This document shows, one piece after another, positions 17,264-25,398 of a stretch of DNA of 64,000 nt (the first letter of the stretch is position 1; each line of letters opens with the position of its first letter). The stretch is taken from the NCBI RefSeq assembly GCF_041154485.1, contig NZ_AP028670.1, forward strand, positions 1,116,001-1,180,000. Reading direction: 5' to 3'. Below the pieces are notes generated by a model. The model worked only from the letters and a program-made list of their open reading frames with translations, did no database searches and was not told where the DNA came from. Position numbers and translations under genes: made by a program. Origin of the DNA: Variovorax sp. V93 (GTDB lineage Bacteria; Pseudomonadota; Gammaproteobacteria; Burkholderiales; Burkholderiaceae_C).

Positions 17264-18418
17264 ATGAGCAACATGCAGAACATCTCCCAAGATCTCGCCC
17301 ACATCGACACCCCCGCAGCCATTGTGTCGCTGCCGCGCATGCAACGGAACATCGCGCGCATGCAGCAGCAGGCCGACGCGCTGGGCGTGCGCTTTCGCCC
17401 GCACGTGAAGACCAGCAAATGCGCCGAGGTGGTCGCCGCGCAGCTTGCCGCCGGCGCGGCGGGCATCACGGTGTCGACGCTGAAAGAGGCCGACCAGTTC
17501 TTCGCCCACGGCGTGACCGACATCCTCTACGCCGTCGGCATGGCGCCGCACCGGCTCGCGCATGCGCTGGACCTCTGCCAGCGCGGCTGCGCGCTGCAGA
17601 TCCTGACCGACAGCGTCGAAGGCGCACGGGCCATCGCCGAGTACGGCCGCGCACGTGGACACGCGTTCGAAGTTCTCATCGAGATCGACACCGACGGCCA
17701 CCGCTCCGGCATCAAGCCGGGCGAGGATCTCCTGCTGGAGGTCGGCCGCATGCTGCACGAGGGCGGCATGCGCCTGGCCGGCGTGCTCACGCATGCGGGC
17801 TCCAGCTACGAACTGCATACGCCCGAGGCCCTGGCCGCCCTGGCCGAGCAGGAACGTGCCGGCTGTGTGCAGGCTGCGGAACGCCTGCGCGCAGCGGGCC
17901 TGCCGTGCCCCATCGTCTCGGTAGGCTCCACCCCCACGGCGCTGGAAGCCGCGTCGCTGGAAGGCGTCACCGAACTGCGCGCCGGCGTCTATGTCTTCTT
18001 CGACCTGGTGATGCGCAACGTGGGCGTCTGCCGCACCGAAGACATTGCGCTGAGCGTGCTCACCACCGTCATCGGGCACCAGGCCGACAAGGGCTGGGCC
18101 ATCGTCGATGCCGGCTGGATGGCCATGAGCCGCGACCGGGGCACGGGCAGGCAGCAACGCGACTATGGCTATGGCCAGGTGTGCACCGTGGACGGAATGC
18201 CGATCGAGGGCTACCTGCTGTCGGCCGCCAACCAGGAGCACGGCATCCTGTCGCGCGAGGGCGCTGCGGACACGGACATCGTCGCGCGCTTCCCGGTCGG
18301 CACGCGGCTGCGCATATTGCCCAACCATGCCTGCGCGACCGGCGCGCAGTTTCCCGCCTACCAGGCGCTGGCCGCGGACGGCACGGTGCAAACCTGGGAG
18401 CGTTTCCATGGCTGGTGA
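17264..18418 (+). CDS. D-threonine aldolase/D-serine dehydratase-like (DSD1 family) PLP enzyme
   Basis: A 384-residue fold-type III PLP enzyme. The cofactor Lys is Lys49 in RPHVKTSKC. The C-terminal metal-binding pair is His355/Cys357 in NHACAT. Other family marks are STLKEADQFFAHG, DTDGHRSGI and VGSTPTA. Members cleave D-3-hydroxy amino acids to glycine plus aldehyde, or dehydrate D-serine, in a divalent-metal-dependent manner. Its start is 5 bp after the Bug gene and its last 11 bp overlap the RidA gene, so translation is probably coupled. RidA next door would dispose of enamine/imine intermediates, which favours a dehydratase-type reaction; not proven. Confidence 0.9.
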   Translation: MSNMQNISQDLAHIDTPAAIVSLPRMQRNIARMQQQADALGVRFRPHVKTSKCAEVVAAQLAAGAAGITVSTLKEADQFFAHGVTDILYAVGMAPHRLAHALDLCQRGCALQILTDSVEGARAIAEYGRARGHAFEVLIEIDTDGHRSGIKPGEDLLLEVGRMLHEGGMRLAGVLTHAGSSYELHTPEALAALAEQERAGCVQAAERLRAAGLPCPIVSVGSTPTALEAASLEGVTELRAGVYVFFDLVMRNVGVCRTEDIALSVLTTVIGHQADKGWAIVDAGWMAMSRDRGTGRQQRDYGYGQVCTVDGMPIEGYLLSAANQEHGILSREGAADTDIVARFPVGTRLRILPNHACATGAQFPAYQALAADGTVQTWERFHGW

Positions 18419-18824
18419 GAACGCCGCCGAGTCGCACAACATGCCGGGCCCGGTCCATGTCGCCGTGCCTGCGCTGGCCAGGCCGGGCGGCCACTACAGC
18501 CACGCTGCCATCGGCGGCGGCCTGGTCTTCATCGCCGGGCAACTGCCGATCACGCCGGCCGGCGAGCGCCTGGCCGATGCGGCTTTCGAGGCGCAGGTGG
18601 CACAGACGCTGGCGAATGTGCAGGCGGCGTTGCTGGCCGCCGGCTCGGGCATCGACAAACTGCTGCAGGTGAGGGTCTATCTCGACGACATCGCCAACTG
18701 GCCGGCCTTCGACAGGATCTACGCGCAGTGGGCCGGAACCTCGCGACCGACCAGGGCCATCGTACCGACGGGGCCGCTGCACTTCGGATTCAAGGTCGAG
18801 GTGGAGGCGATGGCGCTTGCGTGA
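18408..18824 (+). CDS. RidA-family enamine/imine deaminase
   Basis: A 138-residue protein of the YjgF/YER057c/UK114 family, which hydrolyses reactive enamines and imines from PLP enzymes to ketoacids plus ammonia. Family segments seen are HYSHAAIGGGLVFIAGQLP, a central helix QVAQTLANVQAALLAAG, KLLQVRVYLDD and RPTRAIVPTGPLHFG, where the last carries the conserved Arg. The ATG lies inside the end of the aldolase gene (11-bp overlap). It is the last gene of the HAD-Bug-aldolase unit. Confidence 0.9.
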   Translation: MAGENAAESHNMPGPVHVAVPALARPGGHYSHAAIGGGLVFIAGQLPITPAGERLADAAFEAQVAQTLANVQAALLAAGSGIDKLLQVRVYLDDIANWPAFDRIYAQWAGTSRPTRAIVPTGPLHFGFKVEVEAMALA

Positions 18825-18864
18825 ATGGGCGTTTGCAGGTTGGAGGATTGGACGCTAAACTGAT

Positions 18865-18882
18865 GTTAAAGCAAACCTTAAC
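18865..18882. promoter_or_regulatory. operator candidate of the toxin-antitoxin pair
   Basis: GTTAA and TTAAC form an inverted repeat separated by 8 bp, 12 bp upstream of the antitoxin start. Phd/YefM antitoxins usually autorepress through short palindromes near their start, so this is the best candidate site. Confidence 0.4.
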
Positions 18883-18894
18883 GGATACTGCAAT

Positions 18895-19188
18895 ATGCCA
18901 TTGAGAGCATCGGACATTGTTCCCATCAGCGAAGCGCGCGCCCGGCTCACCGAACTGGCCGAAGACGTGGTCGGCAGCGGCTCGGAGAAGGTGCTGACCA
19001 AGAACGGCGCGAGCTACGTTGCCTTGGTCGATGCACGCCGGCTGGATTACTACCATGCTCTCGAATCGGAGCACGCCAGCCTTGTGCTGGCCGAGGACGC
19101 CATCACCGGCCTGCGGCAGGCCTTGGCAGGCCAGTTCGTGTCTGACGAGGAACTGGACCGGGCACTCGGCGTCGCAACGGCGCCGTGA
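18895..19188 (+). CDS. Phd/YefM-type antitoxin
   Basis: A 97-residue protein. The N-terminus IVPISEARARLTELAEDVVG and the following EKVLTKNGASYVALVDARRL match the DNA-binding fold of the prevent-host-death family. The acidic C-terminus would wrap and neutralise the toxin. Its TGA overlaps the GTG start of the next gene by 4 nt (GTGA), the usual arrangement for a type II toxin-antitoxin pair. Confidence 0.85.
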   Translation: MPLRASDIVPISEARARLTELAEDVVGSGSEKVLTKNGASYVALVDARRLDYYHALESEHASLVLAEDAITGLRQALAGQFVSDEELDRALGVATAP

Positions 19189-19577
19189 GCATTCCTGTCA
19201 ATGCAAGCGTTCGGGCGGTTCCGAACTTTCTGGTGTGCTTGCATGCTGCACGTAGCTTCATGGAGGCACAGGACGACGCTTCTGCGCCGGCGCGCTTCAA
19301 GAAATTGCAGGCTGAAGTGGTCAAAGCGCGCGCGCTTCTTTCGTTCGCGCCCACAAGCGGGCGACCTGCTCGATTCCTCGATGCCAAGTCGGGCTGGGGG
19401 CAGTTTCAAGCTGAGCAGGCAAGACAAACTGCCGAGGCACTTGGCTTGCCTGTGTTGCGGGAGTTGGTGCTGGCTCGTCACGTCCTGCTCTATGCCCATT
19501 CCGAGAAAGAAGTGGTGTTGCTCTCACTGAGGCACGAGCGTCAGCTGGGTTACGGATTGCCCTGGCACCCCGTCTGA
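19185..19577 (+). CDS. RelE/ParE-superfamily toxin
   Basis: A 130-residue protein following the antitoxin with a 4-nt overlap. The segments ARSFMEAQDDASAPARFKKL, TSGRPARFLDA and a beta-rich C-terminus HVLLYAHSEKEVVLLSLRHERQLGYG are consistent with the ParE/RelE barrel, whose last strands carry an Arg/His-rich pair. It is longer than typical members (about 95 residues), with a middle insertion. Whether it cleaves mRNA or inhibits gyrase cannot be told. The start codon is GTG. Confidence 0.75.
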   Translation: MSIPVNASVRAVPNFLVCLHAARSFMEAQDDASAPARFKKLQAEVVKARALLSFAPTSGRPARFLDAKSGWGQFQAEQARQTAEALGLPVLRELVLARHVLLYAHSEKEVVLLSLRHERQLGYGLPWHPV

Positions 19578-19602
19578 CGGGCGCTGAGGAAGGCCTGATC
19601 CC

Positions 19603-20259
19603 TCAAGGCGCGCTGCGGCGCAGAAACACATGCGTGGCGCGCTCGCCTGCCACCTGCCGATCGCAGCGGTAGCCCAGCGCCGGCAGGTCCAGGCCTGCGA
19701 ACAGCGCCTCGCCCTTGCCTAGCAGCACCGGACGCACGGCCAGGTGAAGTTCGTCGATCAGCCCGGCCTTCAGGTATTCGCGCACGGTCGCCACGCCACC
19801 GCCCACGCGCACGTCACGCCCACCAGCGGCGGTCTGCGCCAGCGCGAGCGCTTCATGGATGCCGCCGGTGACGAAGTGGAAGGTGGTGCCGCCTTGCATC
19901 GTCAGCGGCGCGCGGGCATGGTGGGTCAACACGAAGACCGGTACGTGGTACGGAGGCTCGTCGCCCCACCAGCCTTTCCAGCTTTCGTCGGGCCAGGGAC
20001 CGCGCACCGGCCCGAACATGTTGCGCCCGAGGATCCAGGCACCCATCTCGGCGAAACCCAGTTCGGCCATCTCGTTGTCGATGCCGGTTTCGCCGTTGGC
20101 CTCGCCCGTCTTCTGCATCTGCTGCCAGACGCGAGTGGGAAAGAACCAGTCCATGAGTTCGGGGCCGCGAACGCCCAGCGGATGCTCCAGGCTCTGGTCC
20201 GGGCCGGCGGCAAAACCGTCGAGCGAAACGCCGAAGCTGCGCACGAGCAATCGGGCCAT
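19603..20259 (-). CDS. dihydrofolate reductase/RibD C-terminal domain protein
   Basis: A 218-residue single-domain protein. It opens with RLLVRSFGVSLDGFAAGPDQ, has WILGRNMFGP and the NADP-binding stretch TTFHFVTGG...ALAQTAAGGRDVRVGGGVATVREYL. This group of stand-alone RibD_C proteins is abundant in soil bacteria and of unknown substrate; it is not the folate enzyme. The start at 20259 has AGGAGA upstream. Divergent to the GST-like gene with a 98-bp gap. Confidence 0.85.
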   Translation of the reverse strand: MARLLVRSFGVSLDGFAAGPDQSLEHPLGVRGPELMDWFFPTRVWQQMQKTGEANGETGIDNEMAELGFAEMGAWILGRNMFGPVRGPWPDESWKGWWGDEPPYHVPVFVLTHHARAPLTMQGGTTFHFVTGGIHEALALAQTAAGGRDVRVGGGVATVREYLKAGLIDELHLAVRPVLLGKGEALFAGLDLPALGYRCDRQVAGERATHVFLRRSAP

Positions 20260-20357
20260 GGGGTCGTCTCCTGCAAGAAGAAGGGGGCTGAAGTTTAGCG
20301 CGGGCGATGCCTCGCGAACCGCCGTGCGAGACCATGGGCATCGCACAAAATGCGCGC

Positions 20358-21128
20358 ATGAGCATCGAATACATCAGCGTTGAAGAAGCCATTGCCGGCA
20401 CCGGCCTGCGCATGGTGGTGGTGGGGCATATTCCCAGCCCCTGGTCGGAGGCGGCCAAGGGCATCCTGCATGTGAAAGGCATCCCGTGGAAAGCGGTGCG
20501 CCTGGCCTACGACAGTCCGCAACTCAAGGAGTGGGCCGGCCAGCGCAGCGCGCCCGTGGCCATCTGCAACAACGAGGCGCCGCGCTCGGGCTGGGCGGAC
20601 ATCCTGCTCCTGTGCGAGCGGCTCGCGCCGCAGCCCTCGCTTCTCCCGGCCGATGCGGCCGACCGGGCGCTGATGTTCGGCCTGGCCCACGAGATCTGCG
20701 GCGAGCAGGGGCTGGCGTGGTCGCGCCGCCTGCAGCTGGTGCAGGCCGGCCTGGCGGGAGAGGGCGGTTTCGCCGCACAGGCCGCCGCATACATCGGCAA
20801 GAAGTACGGCTTCAGTCCGCAGGCGGGCGCGAGTGCACCCGGGCGTGTGGTGGCTGTGCTGAAGATGCTGGCAGCGCGCCTGAAGGCACAGCAGGCGGCC
20901 GGCAGCGACTACTACATCGGCAGAAGTCTTAGCGCCGTGGACATCTACAGCGCGACCGCGCTGGCGCTGATGCGTCCGTTGCCGCAGGCGGTTTGCCAGA
21001 TGGACCCCGTCACGCGCCAGGCTTTCGAATTCCGCGAGCCGGTGACCGATGCGGCGCTGGACGCTGTGCTGCTGCGGCACCGGGATCTCATGTACGAGCG
21101 GCACCTGGGGCTGCCGCTGTCGCTGTGA
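20358..21128 (+). CDS. glutathione S-transferase-like protein
   Basis: A 256-residue protein with a thioredoxin-like N-terminal half (RMVVVGHIPSPWSEAAKGILHVKGIPWKAV, then RSAPVAICNNEAPRSGWADILLLCERL) and an all-helical C-terminal half containing SDYYIGRSLSAVDIYSATAL, the usual GST helix-6 N-capping region. The Ser-Pro-Trp-Ser stretch occupies the catalytic site position. Start ATG 20358 is preferred over the upstream frame because GST homology begins here. No substrate can be inferred; the divergent neighbour is a RibD_C protein. Confidence 0.75.
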   Translation: MSIEYISVEEAIAGTGLRMVVVGHIPSPWSEAAKGILHVKGIPWKAVRLAYDSPQLKEWAGQRSAPVAICNNEAPRSGWADILLLCERLAPQPSLLPADAADRALMFGLAHEICGEQGLAWSRRLQLVQAGLAGEGGFAAQAAAYIGKKYGFSPQAGASAPGRVVAVLKMLAARLKAQQAAGSDYYIGRSLSAVDIYSATALALMRPLPQAVCQMDPVTRQAFEFREPVTDAALDAVLLRHRDLMYERHLGLPLSL

Positions 21129-21191
21129 CGGGCCGCGGAAACCCGAATTCGACGGCGATGCCGGCGTTCAAGGTCGACGCATTCAATGCAA

Positions 21192-22118
21192 TCACGGCGC
21201 TCTTGTCCGCTCGTTCAGCGGCCGGCAAACCTCCAGCACCATCCCGCGCAGCCACCGATGCGCAAGGTCCCGATCCAGGCGCGGATGCCACATCTGCGAC
21301 ACGGTGATCGGCTCCGTGGGCATCGGCAGGGGGAAAGAGCGCAGCGTGCCGCGCGCCCTCAGGTGTTCGAAGTAGGAGGACGGTATCAATGCAACCAGAT
21401 CGGTCGCGGCCGCTATCGACAGGGCGGTACCGAAGCTGGGCACCACGACCGCGGCATTGCGCACCAGGCCCACTGCCGCAAGCGCGTCGTCCACCGGTCC
21501 CACGCTCCGGCCGTGGCGTGAAGTGACCACGTGGTCGCAGGCCGCGTAGCGCTCGGCCGTGATCTCGGGTCCGGCGAGCAGCGGATGGCCTTCGCGCACG
21601 ACCGCGATGAAGCGGTCGCGATAGAGCGCCTGCACGCGGACCTCCGGGCCCGACTCGCCGAGAACGCCGATATCCAGGTCGAGCAATCCCTCGCGCAGGG
21701 GACGGACGTCCTTGTCGGGCTTGGGCGCGAAGCGCAGGCGAACGCCGGGCGCCTCGCGCGCGGCGCGGGCCACCAGCTGAGGCGCGAAGCCCTCGATGAA
21801 GCCGTCGTTGGCCCGTATCGTGAACAGGTGCCGGAGCGTGCGGGGGTCCATGTTCGCGCCGGCAGGCTGAAGCACCGCGCGCGACTCCTGCACCAGCTCC
21901 CTGACGCGATCGCGCAGTGCCAGCGCATGCGGCGTGGGCACCATGGCGCGGCCCGCGCGCACCAGGAGCTGATCCCCGGTCGATTCCCGCAGCCGCGCGA
22001 GTGCCCGGCTCATCGCCGACTCGCTCAGGCCCAGGCGTTCGGCAGCTTTGGCGACGCTGCCCTCGGAGAGAAGTGCGTTCAACGCAAACAGCAGGTTCAG
22101 GTCGGCTTCTGTCGGCAT
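21192..22118 (-). CDS. LysR-family transcriptional regulator
   Basis: A 308-residue regulator. The HTH is NLLFALNALLSEGSVAKAAERLGLSESAMSRALARLRE, followed by PTPHALALRDRV and an effector domain. The frame continues open for another 1.7 kb upstream, antisense to the MFS gene, but that is a high-GC shadow; the gene starts at ATG 22118. It is divergent from the MFS transporter with 105 bp between the starts, so it probably controls that exporter. Confidence 0.9.
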   Translation of the reverse strand: MPTEADLNLLFALNALLSEGSVAKAAERLGLSESAMSRALARLRESTGDQLLVRAGRAMVPTPHALALRDRVRELVQESRAVLQPAGANMDPRTLRHLFTIRANDGFIEGFAPQLVARAAREAPGVRLRFAPKPDKDVRPLREGLLDLDIGVLGESGPEVRVQALYRDRFIAVVREGHPLLAGPEITAERYAACDHVVTSRHGRSVGPVDDALAAVGLVRNAAVVVPSFGTALSIAAATDLVALIPSSYFEHLRARGTLRSFPLPMPTEPITVSQMWHPRLDRDLAHRWLRGMVLEVCRPLNERTRAP

Positions 22119-22223
22119 GCCCGAAGCTAGCACGGCCGCGAGGATTTCGACAGGCGCCGCATGCAGGAACAAGCTGCGCGCCGCGCGCTGTGCAAGCCGT
22201 GTGCGCAGTCCTAAGCTGGACTC

Positions 22224-23666
22224 ATGCTGACATCCACACTTCGATCCAACTCTTCCTCCACCGCTTCGCCCACCGTCGAACCCCGGAAGGCGAACGATGC
22301 GAACGCGGCGCATGACGCCGACGGCCTGCCGTTGCCGCGGCGCTGCCTGGCCGTCGCCGCGATCCTGGGCGCGGGCGTGCTGGTGGTGCTCGACGGCGCC
22401 ATCGCCAACATCGCGCTGCCAAACATTGCCCAGCAGTTGCAGGCGACACCCGCCGATGCCGTCTGGATCATCACCGCCTACCAACTGGCTGTGGTCATGT
22501 TCCTGTTGCCGGCTTCTGCGGTCGGGGAGAGCTTCGGGTATCGGCGGGTCTTCGCGGGTGGCGTTGCGCTGTTCACCGCGGCGTCGGTGCTGTGCGCGTT
22601 GGCGCCATCGCTGCCATGGCTCGTGGCCGCGAGGTGCCTCCAGGGCCTGGGCAGTGCGGCCGTGATGCCACTGGGGCTGGCGTTGCTGCGCTTCACTTAT
22701 CCGCGCCGGCTGCTGGCGCGCTCGATCGCGTGGAATGCACTCGCCGTCGCAGCCGCTTCGGCGTCGGGACCCGCCCTTGGCGCCTTCATACTTTCCGCGG
22801 CGAGTTGGCCGTGGCTCTTTGCGGTGAACCTGCCGATCGGCCTCCTCGTGCTCGCCGCCTGTGCGGGGTTGCCGAGCCCGGCGCGCTCGGTGCGCCGCAT
22901 CGATGGCTGGAGCATCGCGCTCAATGCGGTCATGTTCGCGGCTTTCGTGCTGGGGAGCGACCGGCTGGTGGCGCAGCCGCTGCACGGCGGCGCGCTGCTC
23001 GCGCTGTCGGCCGTTTGCATGGTCTGGCTGGTGCGGCGCGAAATGCCAAAGGCGGCACCGTTGATCCCGCTCGACCTGCTGCGCGTGCATTCCTTTCGGG
23101 TCTCGATCATTGCCTCCGTGTGCTGCTTCACCGGCCAGATGGCCGGCCTTGTGGCGCTGCCGTTCTACATCCAGCACGAACTCGGCCAGAGCGCGGTGAC
23201 GGCCGGCCTCTTGATGACTCCCTGGCCCCTGGCGGTGATGCTGGCCGCACCGCTGTCGGCACGCCTGGCCCAGCGCGTGCCCGGCGCCTGGCTGTGCGCG
23301 GCCGGCAGTGCATGCTTCGCGAGCGGCCTGGCCCTGTGCGCCCTGTGGCCGCTGCACGGCAACCCGGCCCTGCCGATCGCTGCGTTCACGAGCCTCGCTG
23401 GCCTGGGTTTCGGCTTCTTCCAGACACCGAACAACCAGAACATGCTGCTCTCGGCACCCAGGGAACGCAGCGGTGCGGCCGGTGGCGCGCAAGGCACCGC
23501 CCGGCTCACGGGGCTGACGCTCGGCAGTCTGTTGATGGGCTTGATGTTCGAGCTGCTGCCATCCCACAGCGCTGTGCACTGGGGCTTGGTGATGGCGGCT
23601 CTGGCTGCGTTGGCAGGGAGCATGGCGAGCTTGCTCAGGAGTACCGCAAGGGTGCACGCCGCGTGA
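22224..23666 (+). CDS. MFS drug-resistance-type transporter (DHA2 family)
   Basis: A 480-residue inner-membrane transporter, of the length and pattern of 14-helix EmrB-type exporters. Motif D1 is LVVLDGAIANIALPNIAQQL in the first helix and motif A-like residues are GESFGYRRVFAGG. The motif C-like GPALGAFIL is in helix 5. A 45-residue hydrophilic N-terminus precedes the first membrane helix. No membrane-fusion partner (EmrA) is adjacent. Divergent LysR gene suggests inducible efflux of a small organic compound. Confidence 0.9.
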   Translation: MLTSTLRSNSSSTASPTVEPRKANDANAAHDADGLPLPRRCLAVAAILGAGVLVVLDGAIANIALPNIAQQLQATPADAVWIITAYQLAVVMFLLPASAVGESFGYRRVFAGGVALFTAASVLCALAPSLPWLVAARCLQGLGSAAVMPLGLALLRFTYPRRLLARSIAWNALAVAAASASGPALGAFILSAASWPWLFAVNLPIGLLVLAACAGLPSPARSVRRIDGWSIALNAVMFAAFVLGSDRLVAQPLHGGALLALSAVCMVWLVRREMPKAAPLIPLDLLRVHSFRVSIIASVCCFTGQMAGLVALPFYIQHELGQSAVTAGLLMTPWPLAVMLAAPLSARLAQRVPGAWLCAAGSACFASGLALCALWPLHGNPALPIAAFTSLAGLGFGFFQTPNNQNMLLSAPRERSGAAGGAQGTARLTGLTLGSLLMGLMFELLPSHSAVHWGLVMAALAALAGSMASLLRSTARVHAA

Positions 23667-23815
23667 TTTATATCGGAAGGCGGGGCTCTTTTGGGCTCCG
23701 ACTTGCCGGTGCGAACGACCGCTTTTTGAGGTGCCTTGTATCGCCGCATCGGGGAAGCTCGCGCGCAGCCTCATCTTGCATGCGACGAGGGGTTTATCTG
23801 CGATCTCGTGAAGGT

Positions 23816-24421
23816 TCAAGCAGCCGACAATGTAAGCGCACGGCGCGCCTGTTCGACCCGGGCGCGTGTCACGCAGTCGGCAGCATGATCGTTGATCAGC
23901 CCTGCAGCCTGCATGAAGGCATACACGGTGGTGGGCCCGACAAACTTCCAGCCCTGTTTCTTCAAGTCCTTGGACAAGGCCTGCGAGGACGCGGAAGCGG
24001 TTTGCGGCTCTGCGAGCTGCGCAGGGTCCGGCTCATGGCGCCAGAAGTAAGACGCCAGCGATCCCTCGCGCTGCGCCATCTCCTCGGCCATGCGCGCGTT
24101 GTGAATCACAGCCTCGATCTTGCCGCGATGGCGCACGATGCCGCTGTCGCCGAGCAATCGCTCGACATCAGGTGCGCCGAAGCGCGCGATGCGCCTGTAA
24201 TCGAAGCCCAGGAAGGCCTGCCGGAAGTTCTCTCGCTTGACCAGAATGGTGCGCCAGCTCAGGCCCGACTGAAAGCCTTCCAGGCACAGCTTCTCGAAAA
24301 GGTGGTGGTCATCCGTGACGGGAAAGCCCCATTCAGTATCGTGATAGTGGAGAAACTCGGGAGCGGCGGCGCACCAGCGACACCGCGGCTGTCCATCGAG
24401 CCCGAGGAGAGTCGAGCCCAT
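23816..24421 (-). CDS. tag: DNA-3-methyladenine glycosylase I
   Basis: A 201-residue protein of exact family length. It has RCRWC near the N-terminus (zinc ligand Cys14), HYHDTEWGFP (zinc ligand His and catalytic-pocket residues), the helix SGLSWRTILVKRENFRQAF, and the C-terminal zinc pair in NDHAADC. It excises N3-methyladenine from alkylated DNA in base-excision repair. The start codon is 1 bp from the stop of the YciI gene and the two follow a TetR gene, giving the order TetR-YciI-Tag. This links repair to a signal sensed by the regulator. Confidence 0.93.
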   Translation of the reverse strand: MGSTLLGLDGQPRCRWCAAAPEFLHYHDTEWGFPVTDDHHLFEKLCLEGFQSGLSWRTILVKRENFRQAFLGFDYRRIARFGAPDVERLLGDSGIVRHRGKIEAVIHNARMAEEMAQREGSLASYFWRHEPDPAQLAEPQTASASSQALSKDLKKQGWKFVGPTTVYAFMQAAGLINDHAADCVTRARVEQARRALTLSAA

Positions 24422-24422
24422 T

Positions 24423-24716
24423 TCAGGTACGTTCCACCAGGAACTGCAGGCGCTCGTCGACCCTGCCGGGCACTATCTCCGCGATCTCGACCTTGACCAC
24501 GTCCTGCGCCACAAAGGGATCCATCGCTACGCGCTCCTCCAACGCCTCGCGGGTGGTGTTGTGTGCCAGGACGGTGCCACCCTGGTTGCCCGAGAGGCTG
24601 CCTGTCAGGAGGAAGACGCCATCTTCAAATCCCTGCTCGATCCATCGCATGTGCTCCGCCATGTGGCGTGATGCCTGGCCTTTGTTGCTCGAGAACTTGA
24701 GAAACACACAGAACAT
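24423..24716 (-). CDS. YciI-family protein
   Basis: A 97-residue ferredoxin-like-fold protein. It shows the family pattern HMRWIEQGFEDGVFLLTGSLSGNQGG, with the conserved His near the N-terminus (RHMAEHMRW), and then AMDPFVAQDVVKVEIAEI. Members are thought to act as small hydrolases or decarboxylases, with an Asp/His pair; the exact reaction is unknown. It is sandwiched between the TetR gene (24-bp gap) and tag (1-bp gap). Confidence 0.85.
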   Translation of the reverse strand: MFCVFLKFSSNKGQASRHMAEHMRWIEQGFEDGVFLLTGSLSGNQGGTVLAHNTTREALEERVAMDPFVAQDVVKVEIAEIVPGRVDERLQFLVERT

Positions 24717-24740
24717 GAATGACCTTTCTTGAACAGATGG

Positions 24741-25328
24741 CTAACACGAACGACCGGAGGCAGTTGGCTGCACGGGCGAGCAGGACTTGACCCAGGCACT
24801 CATGAGTGCCACCTCCTGTTGTACAAATTGCTTGTTGCGCAGGGACTGCGCGAGCACCGCCACTCCTTGGCTGCGCGCCAGGAGATGCAGGGCGAGCGCA
24901 TCCGCTTCCTTGCCTCGGCCCATTTGGCGGAACTGCCCTCGCAGCCACACGCGGAAGAGATCCAGGATGGCGTTGGCCTCGCCTTGTCCCGGGTGCCCGA
25001 GCTTGGCAAGTTCCGTGCACAGGGTGCCGACCGGACAGCCATGGCGCATGATCTTGGCTTGATTGCGGATCAGCAGGGTGATGAACAGGCGGATGCGCTC
25101 CTGCGGGCCCTCGCCTTCCGTCTCCCACTGACTCAACATCGCTCGCGTGCGCTCCATTCGCGCGGCGATGACCGCCGTCAGGATCTCGTCCTTCGTCTTG
25201 AAGTGATAGTAGAAATTGCCGCGCGAGATCCTCACGGCATCCGCGATGTCCGCGAAGGACGTGTGCTCGAACCCGCGCTCGTAGAACAAGGCGTCGGCGG
25301 CTTGAACGATGCTGTCGCGGGTACGCAA
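24741..25328 (-). CDS. TetR/AcrR regulator, NemR/AcuR-like
   Basis: A 195-residue regulator. The HTH is SFADIADAVRISRGNFYYHFKTKDEIL, and the ligand domain contains CPVGTLCTELAKLG, a segment shared with AcuR/NemR-type proteins that respond to reactive electrophiles; cysteines there can act as sensors. It is the first gene of the TetR-YciI-Tag unit. Two copies of a TAGG-N8-CCTA element lie directly upstream, the nearer 8 bp from the start codon, so autorepression is very likely. The alpha/beta hydrolase gene upstream is in the same direction. Confidence 0.9.
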   Translation of the reverse strand: MRTRDSIVQAADALFYERGFEHTSFADIADAVRISRGNFYYHFKTKDEILTAVIAARMERTRAMLSQWETEGEGPQERIRLFITLLIRNQAKIMRHGCPVGTLCTELAKLGHPGQGEANAILDLFRVWLRGQFRQMGRGKEADALALHLLARSQGVAVLAQSLRNKQFVQQEVALMSAWVKSCSPVQPTASGRSC

Positions 25329-25335
25329 GATCGAA

Positions 25336-25351
25336 TAGGACAGTTGACCTA
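25336..25351. promoter_or_regulatory. TetR operator, proximal copy
   Basis: TAGGAC-AGTT-GACCTA is an imperfect inverted repeat 8 bp before the TetR start codon, 32 bp (about three helical turns) from a second copy. The layout resembles NemR boxes (TAGACC-N4-GGTCTA in Escherichia coli). Confidence 0.6.
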
Positions 25352-25367
25352 AAGAAGGCGCAAACTG

Positions 25368-25383
25368 TAGGACGTGTGTCCTA
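25368..25383. promoter_or_regulatory. TetR operator, distal copy
   Basis: TAGGAC-GTGT-GTCCTA is a perfect 6-bp inverted repeat with a 4-bp spacer. It lies 15 bp from the 3' end of the hydrolase gene and 40 bp before the TetR start. It is the better of the two sites and probably overlaps the promoter of the TetR-YciI-Tag operon. Confidence 0.65.
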
Positions 25384-25398
25384 GGTTGTCAATCAAGA

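Noticed and set aside
15726..18442. Long minus-strand frames opposite the HAD-Bug-aldolase genes
   Set aside because: They are shadows; all family motifs are on the plus strand.
21192..23819. Very long minus-strand frame (875 codons) over LysR and MFS genes
   Set aside because: Only the part up to 22118 is a LysR protein; the remainder is low-complexity Arg/Gln/Ala shadow coding antisense to the MFS gene.
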